This document shows positions 1-9,758 of a stretch of 64,000 nucleotides of DNA, piece by piece (positions within the stretch are counted from its first letter, which is position 1; the number at the start of each line of letters is the position of its first letter). The notes beneath the pieces were generated by a model. It was given only the letters and a program-made list of their open reading frames with translations, was not told the origin of the DNA and did no database searches. Both the position numbers and the translations under genes were made by a program. The DNA comes from Marinospirillum minutulum DSM 6287 (lineage in GTDB: Bacteria; Pseudomonadota; Gammaproteobacteria; Pseudomonadales; Halomonadaceae): the NCBI RefSeq assembly GCF_000422325.1, contig NZ_AULO01000011.1, forward strand, positions 62,001 through 126,000, written 5' to 3'.

Positions 1-582
1 AAAGTGGTTAAGTTAGATGCTGCGGCTATTGAGCCACAGGTTAGCTGGGGTACTTCACCTGAAATGGTTGGCTCAGTGAACAGCCTTGTACCTGATCCTG
101 CTAAGGCCGGTGATGAAAACCTACGTAAAAGCTGGGAGTCAGCTTTAAAATACATGGGTTTAAAAGCTAATCAGGCCATTACGGATATTAAACTAGACAG
201 AGTTTTTATTGGCTCTTGTACTAACTCACGTATTGAAGACCTACGTGCTGCGGCTGAAGTGGCTAAAGGCCGTAAAGTATCGCCCACCTTAATGCAGGCC
301 TTGGTTGTTCCTGGCTCTGGTTTGGTTAAAAAGCAGGCCGAAGACGAAGGTTTAGATAAAATCTTTATTGAAGCGGGCTTTGAATGGCGTGAGCCGGGCT
401 GTTCTATGTGTTTAGCGATGAATGCCGATAAGTTGGGGCAGGGTGAGCATTGTGCTTCTACCTCTAACCGTAACTTTGAAGGTCGCCAAGGCTACGGTGG
501 TCGTACCCACTTGGTTAGCCCAGCTATGGCAGCAGCGGCGGCAATTGCCGGTCACTTTGTTGATGTGCGTGAGTGGAGTTAA
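1..582 (+). CDS. leuC: 3-isopropylmalate dehydratase large subunit, 3' part
   Basis: Large subunit of isopropylmalate isomerase, which with LeuD converts 2-isopropylmalate to 3-isopropylmalate in leucine synthesis in the cytoplasm. Only about the last 193 codons are present; the start lies left of the window and the reading frame is open at base 1. The visible part carries the 4Fe-4S ligand motifs of the aconitase family: IGSCTNSR and the CSMC pair in [11 protein letters not shown], followed by [12 protein letters not shown], which helps form the substrate site. It ends 2 bp before leuD, so the two subunits are surely co-transcribed. The assignment to LeuC rather than aconitase rests on these motifs together with leuD and leuB next door. 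Confidence 0.97.
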   Translation, partial: KVVKLDAAAIEPQVSWGTSPEMVGSVNSLVPDPAKAGDENLRKSWESALKYMGLKANQAITDIKLDRVFIGSCTNSRIEDLRAAAEVAKGRKVSPTLMQALVVPGSGLVKKQAEDEGLDKIFIEAGFEWREPGCSMCLAMNADKLGQGEHCASTSNRNFEGRQGYGGRTHLVSPAMAAAAAIAGHFVDVREWS

Positions 583-584
583 AA

Positions 585-1223
585 ATGCAAAAGTTTACCC
601 AATTAAATGGTTTGGTTGCGCCTTTAGACAGAGCCAACGTCGATACTGACCTAATTATTCCTAAGCAGTTTTTGAAATCCATTAAACGCACAGGTTTTGG
701 TCCTAACCTGTTTGATGAACTGCGTTATTTAGACGAAGGCTTTCCTGGGCAAGATGTAACCAATCGCCCACTGAACCAAGATTTTGTACTGAATAAGCCG
801 CGCTACCAAAATAGTGAAGTGCTTTTATCACGTGCTAACTTTGGTTGTGGTTCTTCACGTGAGCACGCACCTTGGGCTTTGGTTGACTATGGCTTTAGAG
901 CCATTATTGCACCCAGCTTTGCGGATATTTTCTTTAATAACGCACCCAAAAATGGCTTGCTGTTAATTCAGCTAGACGATGCAATTATTGATCGCCTGTT
1001 TAACGAAGTAGAAGCCACAGAAGGCTACCGTTTATTAGTCGATTTACCAGCGCAAACAGTGACTACGCCAAGCGGTGAAGTTTTAAGCTTTGAAATGGAT
1101 CAATTCCGTAAACATTGCTTAATTGAAGGCTTAGATGATATTGGCTTAACGCTGAAAGATGCAGCCGATATTAAAGCTTATGAAGAAGCACGCGCTAAAG
1201 TAACCCCGTGGATTTTTGCCTAA
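585..1223 (+). CDS. leuD: 3-isopropylmalate dehydratase small subunit
   Basis: Swivel-domain subunit partnering LeuC. The 212-residue length is normal for the family. Recognisable blocks are [14 protein letters not shown] near the N-terminus and [15 protein letters not shown] in the middle, which carries the conserved Arg used for substrate contact. The ATG at 585 is chosen because it gives the canonical start MQKFTQLNG; a GTG at 573 in the same frame would overlap the end of leuC and add only four residues. There is no terminator between it and leuC. Downstream is a 185-bp gap with a long imperfect inverted repeat before leuB. Confidence 0.97.
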   Translation: MQKFTQLNGLVAPLDRANVDTDLIIPKQFLKSIKRTGFGPNLFDELRYLDEGFPGQDVTNRPLNQDFVLNKPRYQNSEVLLSRANFGCGSSREHAPWALVDYGFRAIIAPSFADIFFNNAPKNGLLLIQLDDAIIDRLFNEVEATEGYRLLVDLPAQTVTTPSGEVLSFEMDQFRKHCLIEGLDDIGLTLKDAADIKAYEEARAKVTPWIFA

Positions 1224-1342
1224 ATTGCTACCTGCGTAGCTAGCACTGTGTTAAAAATCTGCTCAAAATGCTCATTTACAAACACGTAAACTGCGCTTTC
1301 TTGCATTTTTTTGCCTTGTGCTAGCGTCCTCGGTTACGCAAT
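1224..1342. repeat. long imperfect inverted repeat between leuD and leuB
   Basis: The gap folds into nested imperfect inverted repeats: ATTGC at 1224-1228 against ACGCAAT at 1336-1342, a perfect 8-bp pair GCTAGCAC (1239-1246) with GTGCTAGC (1318-1325), and an inner stem around TTTAC and GTAAA near 1275-1290. The right inner arm ends in a T-rich tract. It looks like a dispersed intergenic palindromic element of REP or MITE type. It could also act as a partial terminator or processing site that sets leuB expression. No second copy was seen in this window. Confidence 0.55.
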
Positions 1343-1408
1343 TGGTGATAGGGCGTTGGTAATCAATAAGTTAGTAAAATAACAGTTTTCTAAAATAGAG
1401 ATTTTGTA

Positions 1409-2497
1409 ATGACTCAACATATTCTAGTGTTACCCGGTGACGGTATTGGTCCAGAAATTACTGCCCAAGCAGTCAAGGTAATGGAAGTTTGCCGTGATGA
1501 TTTTGGTGTGGATATTAGCTGGGAAGAAGCCCCTGTCGGTGGTGCGGGTTATGATGCAGCGGGTCATCCTTTACCGCCTGAAACGCTAGCCAAGGCTAAA
1601 GCGGCTGATGCGATAGTTCTAGGTGCGGTGGGTGGCCCTAAGTGGGATAAGCTAGAAGACATTAGTTTGCGTCCAGAGCGTGGCCTGCTAGGTATTCGTA
1701 AAGAGTTAGCGCTGTTTGGTAACCTGCGCCCAGCACTTTTATACCCTCAGCTTGCCGATGCTTCTAGCCTTAAGCCTGAAGTGGTGTCAGGTTTAGACAT
1801 TATGATCGTTCGTGAGCTAACGGGTGGCATTTACTTTGGTCAGCCACGCGGCATTCGTACCCTAGAAAATGGCGAAAAAGAAGGCTTTAATACTTACGTT
1901 TATTCTGAAAGTGAAATTCGCCGTATCGCTAAAGTGGCTTTTGAAATGGCACGTAAGCGTAACAAGCGTTTATGTTCGGTCGATAAAGCCAACGTGTTAG
2001 AAGTGACCATGCTATGGCGTGATGTGATGGAAGAAGTCGCTAAAGACTACCCAGACGTTGAGCTGTCACACATGTACGTTGATAACGCGGCCATGCAGTT
2101 AGTGCGTGCGCCTAAGCAGTTTGATGTAATGGTCACAGGTAATATGTTTGGTGATATTTTATCGGATGCAGCGGCCATGCTAACCGGTTCAATCGGTATG
2201 TTGCCTTCGGCTTCTTTAGATGAAAATGCTAAGGGTATGTACGAGCCTTGCCACGGTTCAGCGCCCGATATTGCTGGTAAAGATATGGCTAACCCCTTGG
2301 CGTGTATTTTATCCATTGCCATGATGCTACGCTATTCCTTCGACAAGGCAGAGGTAGCAGGTAAAATTGAGCAGGCAGTTAGCGATGTGCTAGATGAAGG
2401 TTTGCGTACTGCTGATATACTCTCTGCTGGCATGACAAAAGTAGGCACAGTTGAAATGGGTGCCGCTGTTGTTAAAGCCCTAAAAGCACTTAAATAA
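1409..2497 (+). CDS. leuB: 3-isopropylmalate dehydrogenase
   Basis: Oxidises and decarboxylates 3-isopropylmalate to 2-oxoisocaproate with NAD, the third step of leucine synthesis. The 362-residue length is typical of the isocitrate/isopropylmalate dehydrogenase family. Visible motifs are GDGIGPEI at the N-terminus, the substrate block [22 protein letters not shown], the metal-site signature [17 protein letters not shown], and the adenine-site block [13 protein letters not shown]. The start ATG is preceded by only a weak ribosome site. It lies 185 bp after leuD and 9 bp before asd, so leuB and asd are probably one transcript closed by the terminator at 3630. Confidence 0.98.
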   Translation: MTQHILVLPGDGIGPEITAQAVKVMEVCRDDFGVDISWEEAPVGGAGYDAAGHPLPPETLAKAKAADAIVLGAVGGPKWDKLEDISLRPERGLLGIRKELALFGNLRPALLYPQLADASSLKPEVVSGLDIMIVRELTGGIYFGQPRGIRTLENGEKEGFNTYVYSESEIRRIAKVAFEMARKRNKRLCSVDKANVLEVTMLWRDVMEEVAKDYPDVELSHMYVDNAAMQLVRAPKQFDVMVTGNMFGDILSDAAAMLTGSIGMLPSASLDENAKGMYEPCHGSAPDIAGKDMANPLACILSIAMMLRYSFDKAEVAGKIEQAVSDVLDEGLRTADILSAGMTKVGTVEMGAAVVKALKALK

Positions 2498-2506
2498 GAG
2501 GATACT

Positions 2507-3616
2507 ATGAGTAAACTCACGGTAGGTTTAGTTGGCTGGCGCGGAATGGTCGGTTCGGTACTAATGCAGCGGATGCAGGAAGAAAATGATTTTGACTTGA
2601 TTGAGGCGGTTTATTTTACAACCTCTCAGGCAGGTAAAGCGGGTCCTGATGGTCAGCCTTTACAAAGCGCTACAGACCTAGACGCACTAAAAAAACTAGA
2701 CGTAGTGCTTACCTGTCAAGGTGGTGATTACACTAAAGAAGTCTATGGTCCTTTACGTGCTGCTGGCTGGCAGGGGCATTGGATAGACGCAGCTTCTAGC
2801 CTGCGTATGGCAGACGATAGCATTGTTGTGTTAGATCCAGTAAACCGTAGGGTAATTGATGCTGGCTTACAAAAAGGCATAAAAACCTTTGTTGGCGGCA
2901 ACTGCACCGTAAGTTTAATGCTTATGGGTTTGGGCGGCTTGTTTGAAAAAGGCTTGATTGAGTGGATGACCTCCATGACTTATCAAGCAGCTTCAGGCGC
3001 TGGCGCTCAAAATATGCGTGAATTGCTTAACCAAATGGGCGCTTTGCGTGATTCAGTGGCTAGTGAATTGGCAGACCCAGCTTCAGCGATTTTAGATATC
3101 GACCGTAAAGTTGCTGCGGCTATGCGCTCTAAAGACTTCCCAACCGACAAGTTTGGAATGCCTTTGGCGGGAAGCTTGATTCCCTACATAGACACTCAGC
3201 TAGATAACTTGCAAAGCCGTGAAGAATGGAAAGGCCATGCCGAAACCAATAAAATTTTAGGTTTAGCCAACAATCCTATTCCTATTGATGGTCTTTGTGT
3301 GCGTATTGGTGCGATGCGTTGCCATAGCCAAGCCTTCACCATTAAGTTAAAGCAAGATGTGCCTATGGATGAAATTCATGGCCTGCTAGCAGCGCATAAT
3401 GACTGGGTGAAAGTAGTGCCTAACGAACGTGAAGCGTCGATTCGTGACCTAGGTCCAACCGCAGTGACAGGAACCTTGTCTGTTCCAGTTGGTCGTTTAA
3501 GAAAAATGAATATGGGTCCTCAATACCTATCGGCATTTTCTGTGGGTGACCAGCTGTTGTGGGGTGCTGCAGAACCGTTAAGAAGAATGTTACGCATTCT
3601 TTTAGAGCGTAAATAA
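2507..3616 (+). CDS. asd: aspartate-semialdehyde dehydrogenase
   Basis: Reduces aspartyl phosphate to aspartate semialdehyde with NADPH, the branch point for lysine/diaminopimelate, threonine and methionine. At 369 residues it matches the enterobacterial-type enzyme. The N-terminus has the dinucleotide-binding block [14 protein letters not shown], and the catalytic cysteine lies in [24 protein letters not shown] follows. A ribosome site (AGAGGA) stands just before the ATG. It is 9 bp after leuB and is followed by a strong hairpin terminator, so it closes the leu-asd transcript. The same neighbourhood (leuB-asd-fimV-truA) is found in pseudomonads. Confidence 0.97.
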   Translation: MSKLTVGLVGWRGMVGSVLMQRMQEENDFDLIEAVYFTTSQAGKAGPDGQPLQSATDLDALKKLDVVLTCQGGDYTKEVYGPLRAAGWQGHWIDAASSLRMADDSIVVLDPVNRRVIDAGLQKGIKTFVGGNCTVSLMLMGLGGLFEKGLIEWMTSMTYQAASGAGAQNMRELLNQMGALRDSVASELADPASAILDIDRKVAAAMRSKDFPTDKFGMPLAGSLIPYIDTQLDNLQSREEWKGHAETNKILGLANNPIPIDGLCVRIGAMRCHSQAFTIKLKQDVPMDEIHGLLAAHNDWVKVVPNEREASIRDLGPTAVTGTLSVPVGRLRKMNMGPQYLSAFSVGDQLLWGAAEPLRRMLRILLERK

Positions 3617-3629
3617 GTTAATAAGCATA

Positions 3630-3659
3630 AAAAAACGGCAGCTTTGACTGCCGTTTTTT
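3630..3659 (+). terminator. rho-independent terminator after asd
   Basis: A 12-bp stem, AAAAAACGGCAG paired with CTGCCGTTTTTT, with a 6-nt loop. The T-run is built into the stem, so it can work on both strands. It separates asd from fimV. Confidence 0.9.
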
Positions 3660-3736
3660 AAATCAGCAATGACAAAGTGCGTAAAAACTGTTAAAAACGC
3701 TTATTAATAAAAATTGGGTAAGCTAAGAGGCAGGGT

Positions 3737-6070
3737 ATGGAGAGTAAGTTGAGCGGAGTAAGTTCTTGGTTGCTAGCAGGTTTGACAGCTGTTGTTGTAG
3801 CAGTGCCATCCATTTCTTGGTCGGTAGCACTTAGTAATGAAGAATTACGCACTGCTTATGCATCTACTTCTGCTACTACTAATCGTCAGCGTACAGTTCA
3901 AGTTGGACCAAGAGATACTTTATGGAGTATCGCTCGCACCACCCGTCCTAATAATAGCGTCACTATCAAACAGGCTATGCTAGCTATACGTGATGCTAAC
4001 CCCACTGCTTTTCCTACGGGTAATATTAATGAAATGGAAATGGGTGTGCGTTTAGTTATTCCTTCAAATAAGGCAATGACTAGCCGTAGCGCTATGCAGG
4101 CAGAGCAAGAAGTTAGGCGTCAAAACCAAGCTTGGGTTGCTAGTCGTGCTGCACCTGTTGCTAAAAAGCCTGTAGCCAAACCCAAAGCGCCTGTTATAAC
4201 CGAAGTACCTAAACCTAAGCCCGAGCCTGTAACACCTAGCAAAACACTTGATTTGCCTGATAACACACCTAATCAGCAAGACCTAACCCTAGTTACCCCA
4301 AAAGTTAATGAAGCCCAGCAGCAACGTATTAATGACTTAGAAAATGATTTAGCCAGCAGTGAAGAAAACCTGCAAATTGCAGAGCGTGAAAAAGATGAGC
4401 TAGCCGAGCGTATTTCTGATATGCAGCAGCAAGTCAGTACACTACAACAGCTTATTCAGCTAAAAGATAAGCAGTTAGCTGACATGGAAGAGCAGCTAGC
4501 TTTAGAGCAAGCCCAGCCAGGGGCTAGCCGTACAATTCTACCCAAAGCACCAGAACCACAAGATTTAGCGAGTCAAATAAAACGTCAGCCAGAACTTTAT
4601 GGTGCTTTGGCGGGGTCTGTTTTTCTTTTATTAATTTTATTTTTTGCTCTACTTTCAGCGCGTAAAAAGCTTAAAAAAGCCAACCAGCAACAAGCTGGCA
4701 GTGATACAGGTTTAACATCTGCTTTTGCTGAAGATCAGGCCAGTTCCAAAGATTTTGATTTAGACCTGAATGCACAACCACTTGAAGGTTTAGAAGAACT
4801 TGAGTCGCTAGACTTTGATGATGACTTAACCTCTGACCTTAGCTTAGATGACCTAGGTGACCTAGATGAAGCACTAGAAACAGCCAGCTCTAAACCTGAG
4901 ACGGTAGCGCCTAGCCAGGCAAAACCCAAAGATGCGCTAGAAGAAGCAGAAACCTTCATTGCTTATGGGCGTTTAGAACAAGCCGCTGGTTTCTTACAAA
5001 CTGCCTTGGCTCAAGAGCCTGCACGTGAAGACTTGCGTATTAAGCTTTTAGAGGTTTTGGTTGAGTTAAACGATGAAGAAACCTTCCGCCAGCAGCAAGA
5101 GCAACTCCAAGCTAATTCAGCATCTACTGCTGGCTTAGCACGAGCAGAGGAGTTGGCGTCATTGTTTGTTGCTGCTAACACACCAACGGCTACAGCTTCA
5201 CCTGAAGCCTCGTCTGAAGTAACTGAAGAAGATTTAGGCGAGTTAGATTTAGGCGAAATGAATTTAGATGATTTAGACGACTTAGATTTAATCTTCCCAG
5301 GTGAAGAGGAAGTTGCTAAAACACCTGCCGCAGCTGAAGTGCCTGCAACAGAATTAGTTGCAGACGGTGTGATTGATGACTCAACTGACGACTTAGCTGA
5401 TTTAGATTCCTTAGAAGCTGATTTAGATGGTTTGATAGCAAGCAAAGAACCAGTAGAGCCAAGTGTAGAAGAGCCAGTAGAAGAAGATGACTTTGATTTT
5501 GATGAGTTAGATGAATCCAGCCTAGAGAACTTGGAGTTAGAACTTGACCTTGAAAAACCCTTGGATGCACAGGAGTTAGAAGATCAAGGTGATGATTCAG
5601 CAGACTTTGAACCCGTCGATTACAAGTCTGATGCTGACGACTTTATGCAGGCTTTAGATAGCTTGAATTTAAATGACGAACCTGAAACAACTGCTTCTGA
5701 AACTGAACAGCAAGACCCTCAACAAGCACCTGGCGTTGATGAAGAACTCGCTGAGCTAAATGAAAATTTTGCCGAGCTAGAAGCCTTTACAGAAAGTCAG
5801 CCAGCTGTTACTGATGACTTAAGTGACCTAGATGACTTGGGTGGCTTGGATGATTTAGCTGATCTAGACGATTTAAGTGATTTGGGTGACCAAGACTTAG
5901 ATTTAGATGACGTTGAAGGCAGTATGACCACTCAGTTAGACCTAGCAACGGCCTATATAGAAATGGGTGACAAAGAAGGTGCTAGAGAAATTTTAGAAAA
6001 GGTAGCAAAAGAGGGCGATGCAGATTTAAAAGCTACGGCACAACAAATGTTAGAGACCTTAGCTAACTAA
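3737..6070 (+). CDS. fimV: FimV-like polar hub protein
   Basis: Inner-membrane hub protein of the FimV/TspA family, needed in Pseudomonas for type IV pilus assembly, twitching and cAMP signalling at the pole. Of its 777 residues, the first 30 hold a signal or membrane anchor. A LysM-like peptidoglycan-binding stretch lies at about 55-115 (GPRDTLWSIAR). A Pro/Lys-rich linker and a coiled coil (about 190-258) follow, then one membrane helix at about 288-308. The long cytoplasmic part is very rich in Asp, Glu and Leu, with repeated DLDDL-type units, and ends in the TPR-like FimV motif LATAYIEMGDKEGAREILEK. It lies 1 bp before truA, as in pseudomonads. Confidence 0.9.
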   Translation: MESKLSGVSSWLLAGLTAVVVAVPSISWSVALSNEELRTAYASTSATTNRQRTVQVGPRDTLWSIARTTRPNNSVTIKQAMLAIRDANPTAFPTGNINEMEMGVRLVIPSNKAMTSRSAMQAEQEVRRQNQAWVASRAAPVAKKPVAKPKAPVITEVPKPKPEPVTPSKTLDLPDNTPNQQDLTLVTPKVNEAQQQRINDLENDLASSEENLQIAEREKDELAERISDMQQQVSTLQQLIQLKDKQLADMEEQLALEQAQPGASRTILPKAPEPQDLASQIKRQPELYGALAGSVFLLLILFFALLSARKKLKKANQQQAGSDTGLTSAFAEDQASSKDFDLDLNAQPLEGLEELESLDFDDDLTSDLSLDDLGDLDEALETASSKPETVAPSQAKPKDALEEAETFIAYGRLEQAAGFLQTALAQEPAREDLRIKLLEVLVELNDEETFRQQQEQLQANSASTAGLARAEELASLFVAANTPTATASPEASSEVTEEDLGELDLGEMNLDDLDDLDLIFPGEEEVAKTPAAAEVPATELVADGVIDDSTDDLADLDSLEADLDGLIASKEPVEPSVEEPVEEDDFDFDELDESSLENLELELDLEKPLDAQELEDQGDDSADFEPVDYKSDADDFMQALDSLNLNDEPETTASETEQQDPQQAPGVDEELAELNENFAELEAFTESQPAVTDDLSDLDDLGGLDDLADLDDLSDLGDQDLDLDDVEGSMTTQLDLATAYIEMGDKEGAREILEKVAKEGDADLKATAQQMLETLAN

Positions 6071-6071
6071 C

Positions 6072-7022
6072 ATGCGCTTGTCTGATCCTTTTGCTTTATA
6101 TGCTATTGATAATGCTACACCCGGGCGGATAGCCTTGGGTGTAGAGTACCTAGGCAGCAACTACCGTGGTTGGCAAACGCAGCAGGCTGGTGTGCCCAGT
6201 ATTCAACCGCTGGTTGAAAAAGCTTTGCAAAAAATTGCCTTAGAGCCAATTACAGTGCATTGTGCTGGCCGTACCGATGCCGAAGTGCATGCTTGCTGTC
6301 AGGTGGTTCATTTTGATACTTCAGCCGCCCGCCCAAGTCGAGCTTGGGTATTAGGTACGAATAATAACCTACCACCCGATATACGTATTCGTTGGTCTAA
6401 GCCAGTAGTTGATGACTTTCATGCACGTCACTCTGCTTTAGCTAGGCGTTACCGTTATGTTATTTACAATAGCGCCGTGCCTTTTGCACAAATGCACGAC
6501 CAGCTTACTTGGCACATGAAGCCCCTAGATGCTGAGAAAATGCACTTGGCGGCTCAGTTGTTGGTGGGTGAAAAAGACTTTTCTGCTTTTCGTTCTGTAC
6601 GCTGTCAGTCATCGACACCTTGGCGGCATCTACACTTTATACGTGTGTATCGCCGTGGTCAGCTAATTATAATTGATATTCAAGGCAATGCATTTTTACA
6701 CCACATGGTACGCAACCTTGCCGGTGCTTTAATGGAAGTGGGTGAAGGCTTGCAACCCGCTGAATGGTTAACTGAATTGTTAGAAGCAAAGCAAAGAGCC
6801 GCAGCCGGTATAACCGCACCAGCCCAAGGCTTATACATGACAGCTGTGCACTACCCAGAGAAGTTTGGTTTGCCGCTAGAACCACTAGGGCCGCACTTTA
6901 TGCACTTGTTAGCGGCTGAACACCCTGATGATCCTTACCCTAAGTTTTTGCCTGAATGGTATCGAAGTGACTTAACCCGTTCGCAGCAAAAAATAACCTA
7001 CCCACAAAAAGAGGTAGGTTAA
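6072..7022 (+). CDS. truA: tRNA pseudouridine(38-40) synthase
   Basis: Makes pseudouridine at positions 38-40 in the anticodon arm of many tRNAs. At 316 residues it is longer than the usual 260-280, with about 10 extra residues before RIALGVEYLGSNYRGW and a C-terminal tail of about 45 residues. The catalytic Asp is D69 in AGRTDAEVHA. The residue two after it is Glu where nearly all family members have Gly (RTDxGVHA). Other family blocks are RYRYVIYN and FLHHMVRNLAGALMEVG. It starts 1 bp after the fimV stop with no clear ribosome site of its own, suggesting translational coupling. Confidence 0.95.
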   Translation: MRLSDPFALYAIDNATPGRIALGVEYLGSNYRGWQTQQAGVPSIQPLVEKALQKIALEPITVHCAGRTDAEVHACCQVVHFDTSAARPSRAWVLGTNNNLPPDIRIRWSKPVVDDFHARHSALARRYRYVIYNSAVPFAQMHDQLTWHMKPLDAEKMHLAAQLLVGEKDFSAFRSVRCQSSTPWRHLHFIRVYRRGQLIIIDIQGNAFLHHMVRNLAGALMEVGEGLQPAEWLTELLEAKQRAAAGITAPAQGLYMTAVHYPEKFGLPLEPLGPHFMHLLAAEHPDDPYPKFLPEWYRSDLTRSQQKITYPQKEVG

Positions 7023-7023
7023 A

Positions 7024-7632
7024 GTGCGAATTAAAATTTGTGGTTTAACTCAGTTAGAAGATGCTCAAATAGCTGTTAAAGCAGGTGCAGATGCCCTAGG
7101 TTTTGTTTTTTATCCACCCAGCCCAAGAGCCATTACACCCGAACAAGCCGCTAAAATTATTCAACAGCTACCCCCTTTTGTGATGATGGTCGGCCTATTT
7201 GTAGACCCTAAGCCAGAATGGGTAACGGAAGTTCTTAAGCAAGTACCTTTAGATTTATTACAGTTTCATGGCGATGAACCTGAAGCTTTTTGTCAAAGTT
7301 TTGGTCGGCCTTATATAAAAGCACTGCGAATGAAACCTGATTTTGACCCTGAACAGGCAGCAGCAGGTTGGCCTAGTGCCAGAGGCTTTTTACTTGATGC
7401 TTACACACCCGGTATTCCGGGTGGTACAGGTGAGGTTTTTGATTGGCAGCGCTTTCCAGCAAGTGAATCGCCCAGTTGGATTCTTGCTGGAGGCCTAACA
7501 CCAACGAATGTTGCCCAAGCAATCCGCATCACCCAACCTTATGCGGTCGATGTTTCCGGTGGAGTTGAAAGCAGTCGGGGTATAAAATGTCCGACAAAAA
7601 TTCATGCCTTTATTAAGGCTGCTAGAAGTTAA
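7024..7632 (+). CDS. trpF: phosphoribosylanthranilate isomerase
   Basis: Isomerises phosphoribosylanthranilate to CdRP in tryptophan synthesis. It is a single-domain TIM barrel of 202 residues. Key parts are MRIKICGLT with the catalytic Cys, FVFYPPSPRAI, QFHGDE, LLDAYTPGIPGGTGEVFDW with the catalytic Asp, and the phosphate-binding blocks LAGGLTPTNV and VDVSGGVESSRGIK. The start is GTG, 1 bp after the truA stop and behind a good ribosome site (GAGGTAGG). It leads a trpF-trpB-trpA run, as in pseudomonads, where the other trp genes lie elsewhere. Confidence 0.97.
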   Translation: MRIKICGLTQLEDAQIAVKAGADALGFVFYPPSPRAITPEQAAKIIQQLPPFVMMVGLFVDPKPEWVTEVLKQVPLDLLQFHGDEPEAFCQSFGRPYIKALRMKPDFDPEQAAAGWPSARGFLLDAYTPGIPGGTGEVFDWQRFPASESPSWILAGGLTPTNVAQAIRITQPYAVDVSGGVESSRGIKCPTKIHAFIKAARS

Positions 7633-7644
7633 GGGGTATAAAGC

Positions 7645-8856
7645 GTGTCTAAATATGCTGATTTGCTAAACCTGCCAGATGCTAAAGGCCACTTTGGTCC
7701 TTATGGCGGTCGTTTTGTATCAGAAACCCTGAGCTATGCTTTGGAACAGTTAGAAGAGCAGTATGCTCGTTTAAGTGCTGATCCTGCTTTTCAGGCCGAG
7801 TTTGATAAAGACCTAGCACAATATGTAGGTCGTCCTTCGCCGCTTTATCATGCTGAGCGTTGGTCTAACCACCTAGGTGGTGCGCAAATTTGGCTTAAGC
7901 GTGAAGATTTAAACCATACGGGCGCTCACAAGGTTAACAATACTGTGGGGCAGGCTTTACTTGCCAAATACTCTGGAAAAAAACGCATTATTGCAGAAAC
8001 CGGTGCAGGGCAGCATGGTGTGGCTACAGCAACGGTTGCAGCGCGTTTAGGCCTTAAATGCCAAGTCTATATGGGTGCAGAAGATGTAAAACGCCAAGCA
8101 CCTAACGTTTACCGTATGAAGCTTTTAGGCGCCGAAGTTATTGCAGTTGAATCAGGCTCTAAAACCTTAAAAGACGCCATGAACGAAGCCATGCGTGATT
8201 GGGTAACTAACGTAGATGATACCTTCTACATTATTGGCACTGTTGCCGGTCCGCACCCTTACCCTATGTTAGTGCGTGATTTTAACTCAGTGGCAGGGCG
8301 TGAAGCACGTGAGCAATCACTTAAGCAGATAGGCCGTTTACCCGATGCGCTTATTGCTTGTATTGGTGGCGGTTCTAATGCTCTAGGTTTGTTCCATCCT
8401 TTTTTAACCGACGATGACGTAGAAATGTACGGTGTGGAAGCCGGTGGTGAAGGTATCGCTTCGGGTCGTCATGCTGCGCCTTTAAATGCAGGTCGTCCCG
8501 GTGTATTGCACGGCAACCGTACTTATTTAATGGAAGACGATGCAGGACAAATTACCCCAACTCACTCTATTTCTGCTGGCTTAGATTACCCAGGTGTTGG
8601 TCCTGAACATGCTTATTTGAAAGATGTTGGTCGTGTTAAGTATGAAGTAGCTACGGATGCTGAGGTGATGGAAGCCTTTGCTGACTTGTGTGCTTTTGAA
8701 GGCATTATTCCAGCGCTAGAATCTAGCCATGCTTTGGCTTTTGCTAAACGTTTAGCGCCCACCTTAGGTACAGACAAACACCTAATTGTGAACTTGTCTG
8801 GCCGTGGCGATAAAGACATCATGACCGTTGCTAAAATGCAAGGTATCACCCTTTAA
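7645..8856 (+). CDS. trpB: tryptophan synthase beta chain
   Basis: PLP enzyme condensing indole with serine to give tryptophan; it works as an alpha2-beta2 complex with TrpA. The 403-residue length is standard. The PLP lysine is in [17 protein letters not shown], the phosphate-binding loop is [10 protein letters not shown], and the usual TrpB1 blocks RETGAGQHG-like ([12 protein letters not shown]) and NLSGRGDKD are present. The start is GTG at 7645, which gives the canonical beginning [17 protein letters not shown]. It sits 12 bp after trpF and 21 bp before the chosen trpA start. Confidence 0.98.
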   Translation: MSKYADLLNLPDAKGHFGPYGGRFVSETLSYALEQLEEQYARLSADPAFQAEFDKDLAQYVGRPSPLYHAERWSNHLGGAQIWLKREDLNHTGAHKVNNTVGQALLAKYSGKKRIIAETGAGQHGVATATVAARLGLKCQVYMGAEDVKRQAPNVYRMKLLGAEVIAVESGSKTLKDAMNEAMRDWVTNVDDTFYIIGTVAGPHPYPMLVRDFNSVAGREAREQSLKQIGRLPDALIACIGGGSNALGLFHPFLTDDDVEMYGVEAGGEGIASGRHAAPLNAGRPGVLHGNRTYLMEDDAGQITPTHSISAGLDYPGVGPEHAYLKDVGRVKYEVATDAEVMEAFADLCAFEGIIPALESSHALAFAKRLAPTLGTDKHLIVNLSGRGDKDIMTVAKMQGITL

Positions 8857-8877
8857 CTGCGTCTGATGGAGAAAAGC

Positions 8878-9690
8878 ATGAGCCGTATTAAAACCACCTT
8901 TGCTAAGTTAAAGCAGCAAGGACGCAAAGCATTAATTCCTTTTATTACCGCTGGCGACCCTAAACCCGATGCCACTCTAGGTTACATGCACGCTTTAGTT
9001 GAAGCTGGTGCAGATATTATTGAACTGGGTGTCCCTTTTTCAGACCCTATGGCTGATGGGCCGGTTATTCAAAAAGCTTGTGAAAGGGCCTTGTTGCACG
9101 GTACACGCTTAATTGATGTGCTAGGCATGGTTGCTGAATTCCGTAAAACGAACGATACCACGCCAGTCGTTTTAATGGGTTATTTGAACCCAGTAGAAGC
9201 GCTAGGTTATGAAAACTTTGTGAATGAAGCGGCAAAAGCAGGCTTAGACGGTGCGCTTATTGTTGACTTACCACCCGAAGAAGCAGCAGAGTTTTCAGCT
9301 TTATTAACCGCCCAAGAAATGGATTCAATTTTCTTATTAGCACCAACAACAACCTTAGAGAGAGCCAAGAAAATCTGTGCTGCTACCACAGGCTATTTGT
9401 ACTATGTTTCTCTTAAAGGGGTGACTGGTTCTGCTACACTAGACGTGGCTGCAGTAGCAGAAAAATTAAAAGTATTTGCTGGAATTACCGATTTACCTCT
9501 AGCAGTAGGCTTTGGTATTCGTGATGGTGCTACAGCAGCTGCTTTAGGCGCAGTCTCTGATGGAGTCATAGTTGGCAGCGCACTAGTTGGAAAAATTGCC
9601 GAACTAGAAGCTGAACCAGAAAAAATTGCACCGGCCATGAGTAAGGTGCTGAATGAAATGCGTCAAGCCTTGGATAAATTGCCAGGCTAA
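8878..9690 (+). CDS. trpA: tryptophan synthase alpha chain
   Basis: Cleaves indole-3-glycerol phosphate to indole and glyceraldehyde-3-phosphate and passes indole to TrpB. It is a TIM barrel of 270 residues with [13 protein letters not shown], the catalytic Glu in [18 protein letters not shown], the second catalytic Asp in [12 protein letters not shown], and the phosphate loops GVTGSA and GFGIRDG. The start is placed at the second ATG (8878): it lies 8 nt after a clear GGAG and gives the usual [12 protein letters not shown]. The ATG at 8866 would contain that ribosome site inside the coding part. Confidence 0.96.
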   Translation: MSRIKTTFAKLKQQGRKALIPFITAGDPKPDATLGYMHALVEAGADIIELGVPFSDPMADGPVIQKACERALLHGTRLIDVLGMVAEFRKTNDTTPVVLMGYLNPVEALGYENFVNEAAKAGLDGALIVDLPPEEAAEFSALLTAQEMDSIFLLAPTTTLERAKKICAATTGYLYYVSLKGVTGSATLDVAAVAEKLKVFAGITDLPLAVGFGIRDGATAAALGAVSDGVIVGSALVGKIAELEAEPEKIAPAMSKVLNEMRQALDKLPG

Positions 9691-9699
9691 ATAAATTAC

Positions 9700-9721
9700 A
9701 ACCCAGTCTTAGGTCTGGGTT
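9700..9721 (+). terminator. hairpin after trpA, weak terminator or attenuator
   Basis: A perfect 7-bp stem AACCCAG / CTGGGTT with an 8-nt loop between trpA and accD. No T-run follows, so it may only reduce read-through or stabilise the trp message. Confidence 0.45.
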
Positions 9722-9758
9722 AAACTGTCCTTATTAAATTTAGATTACAGAGTTTATT

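Noticed and set aside
4735-5570. Open frames antisense to the acidic part of fimV, up to 144 codons, Ser- or Leu-rich
   Set aside because: They are shadows of the repeated Asp/Glu/Leu codons of fimV on the other strand, without ribosome sites or credible protein character.
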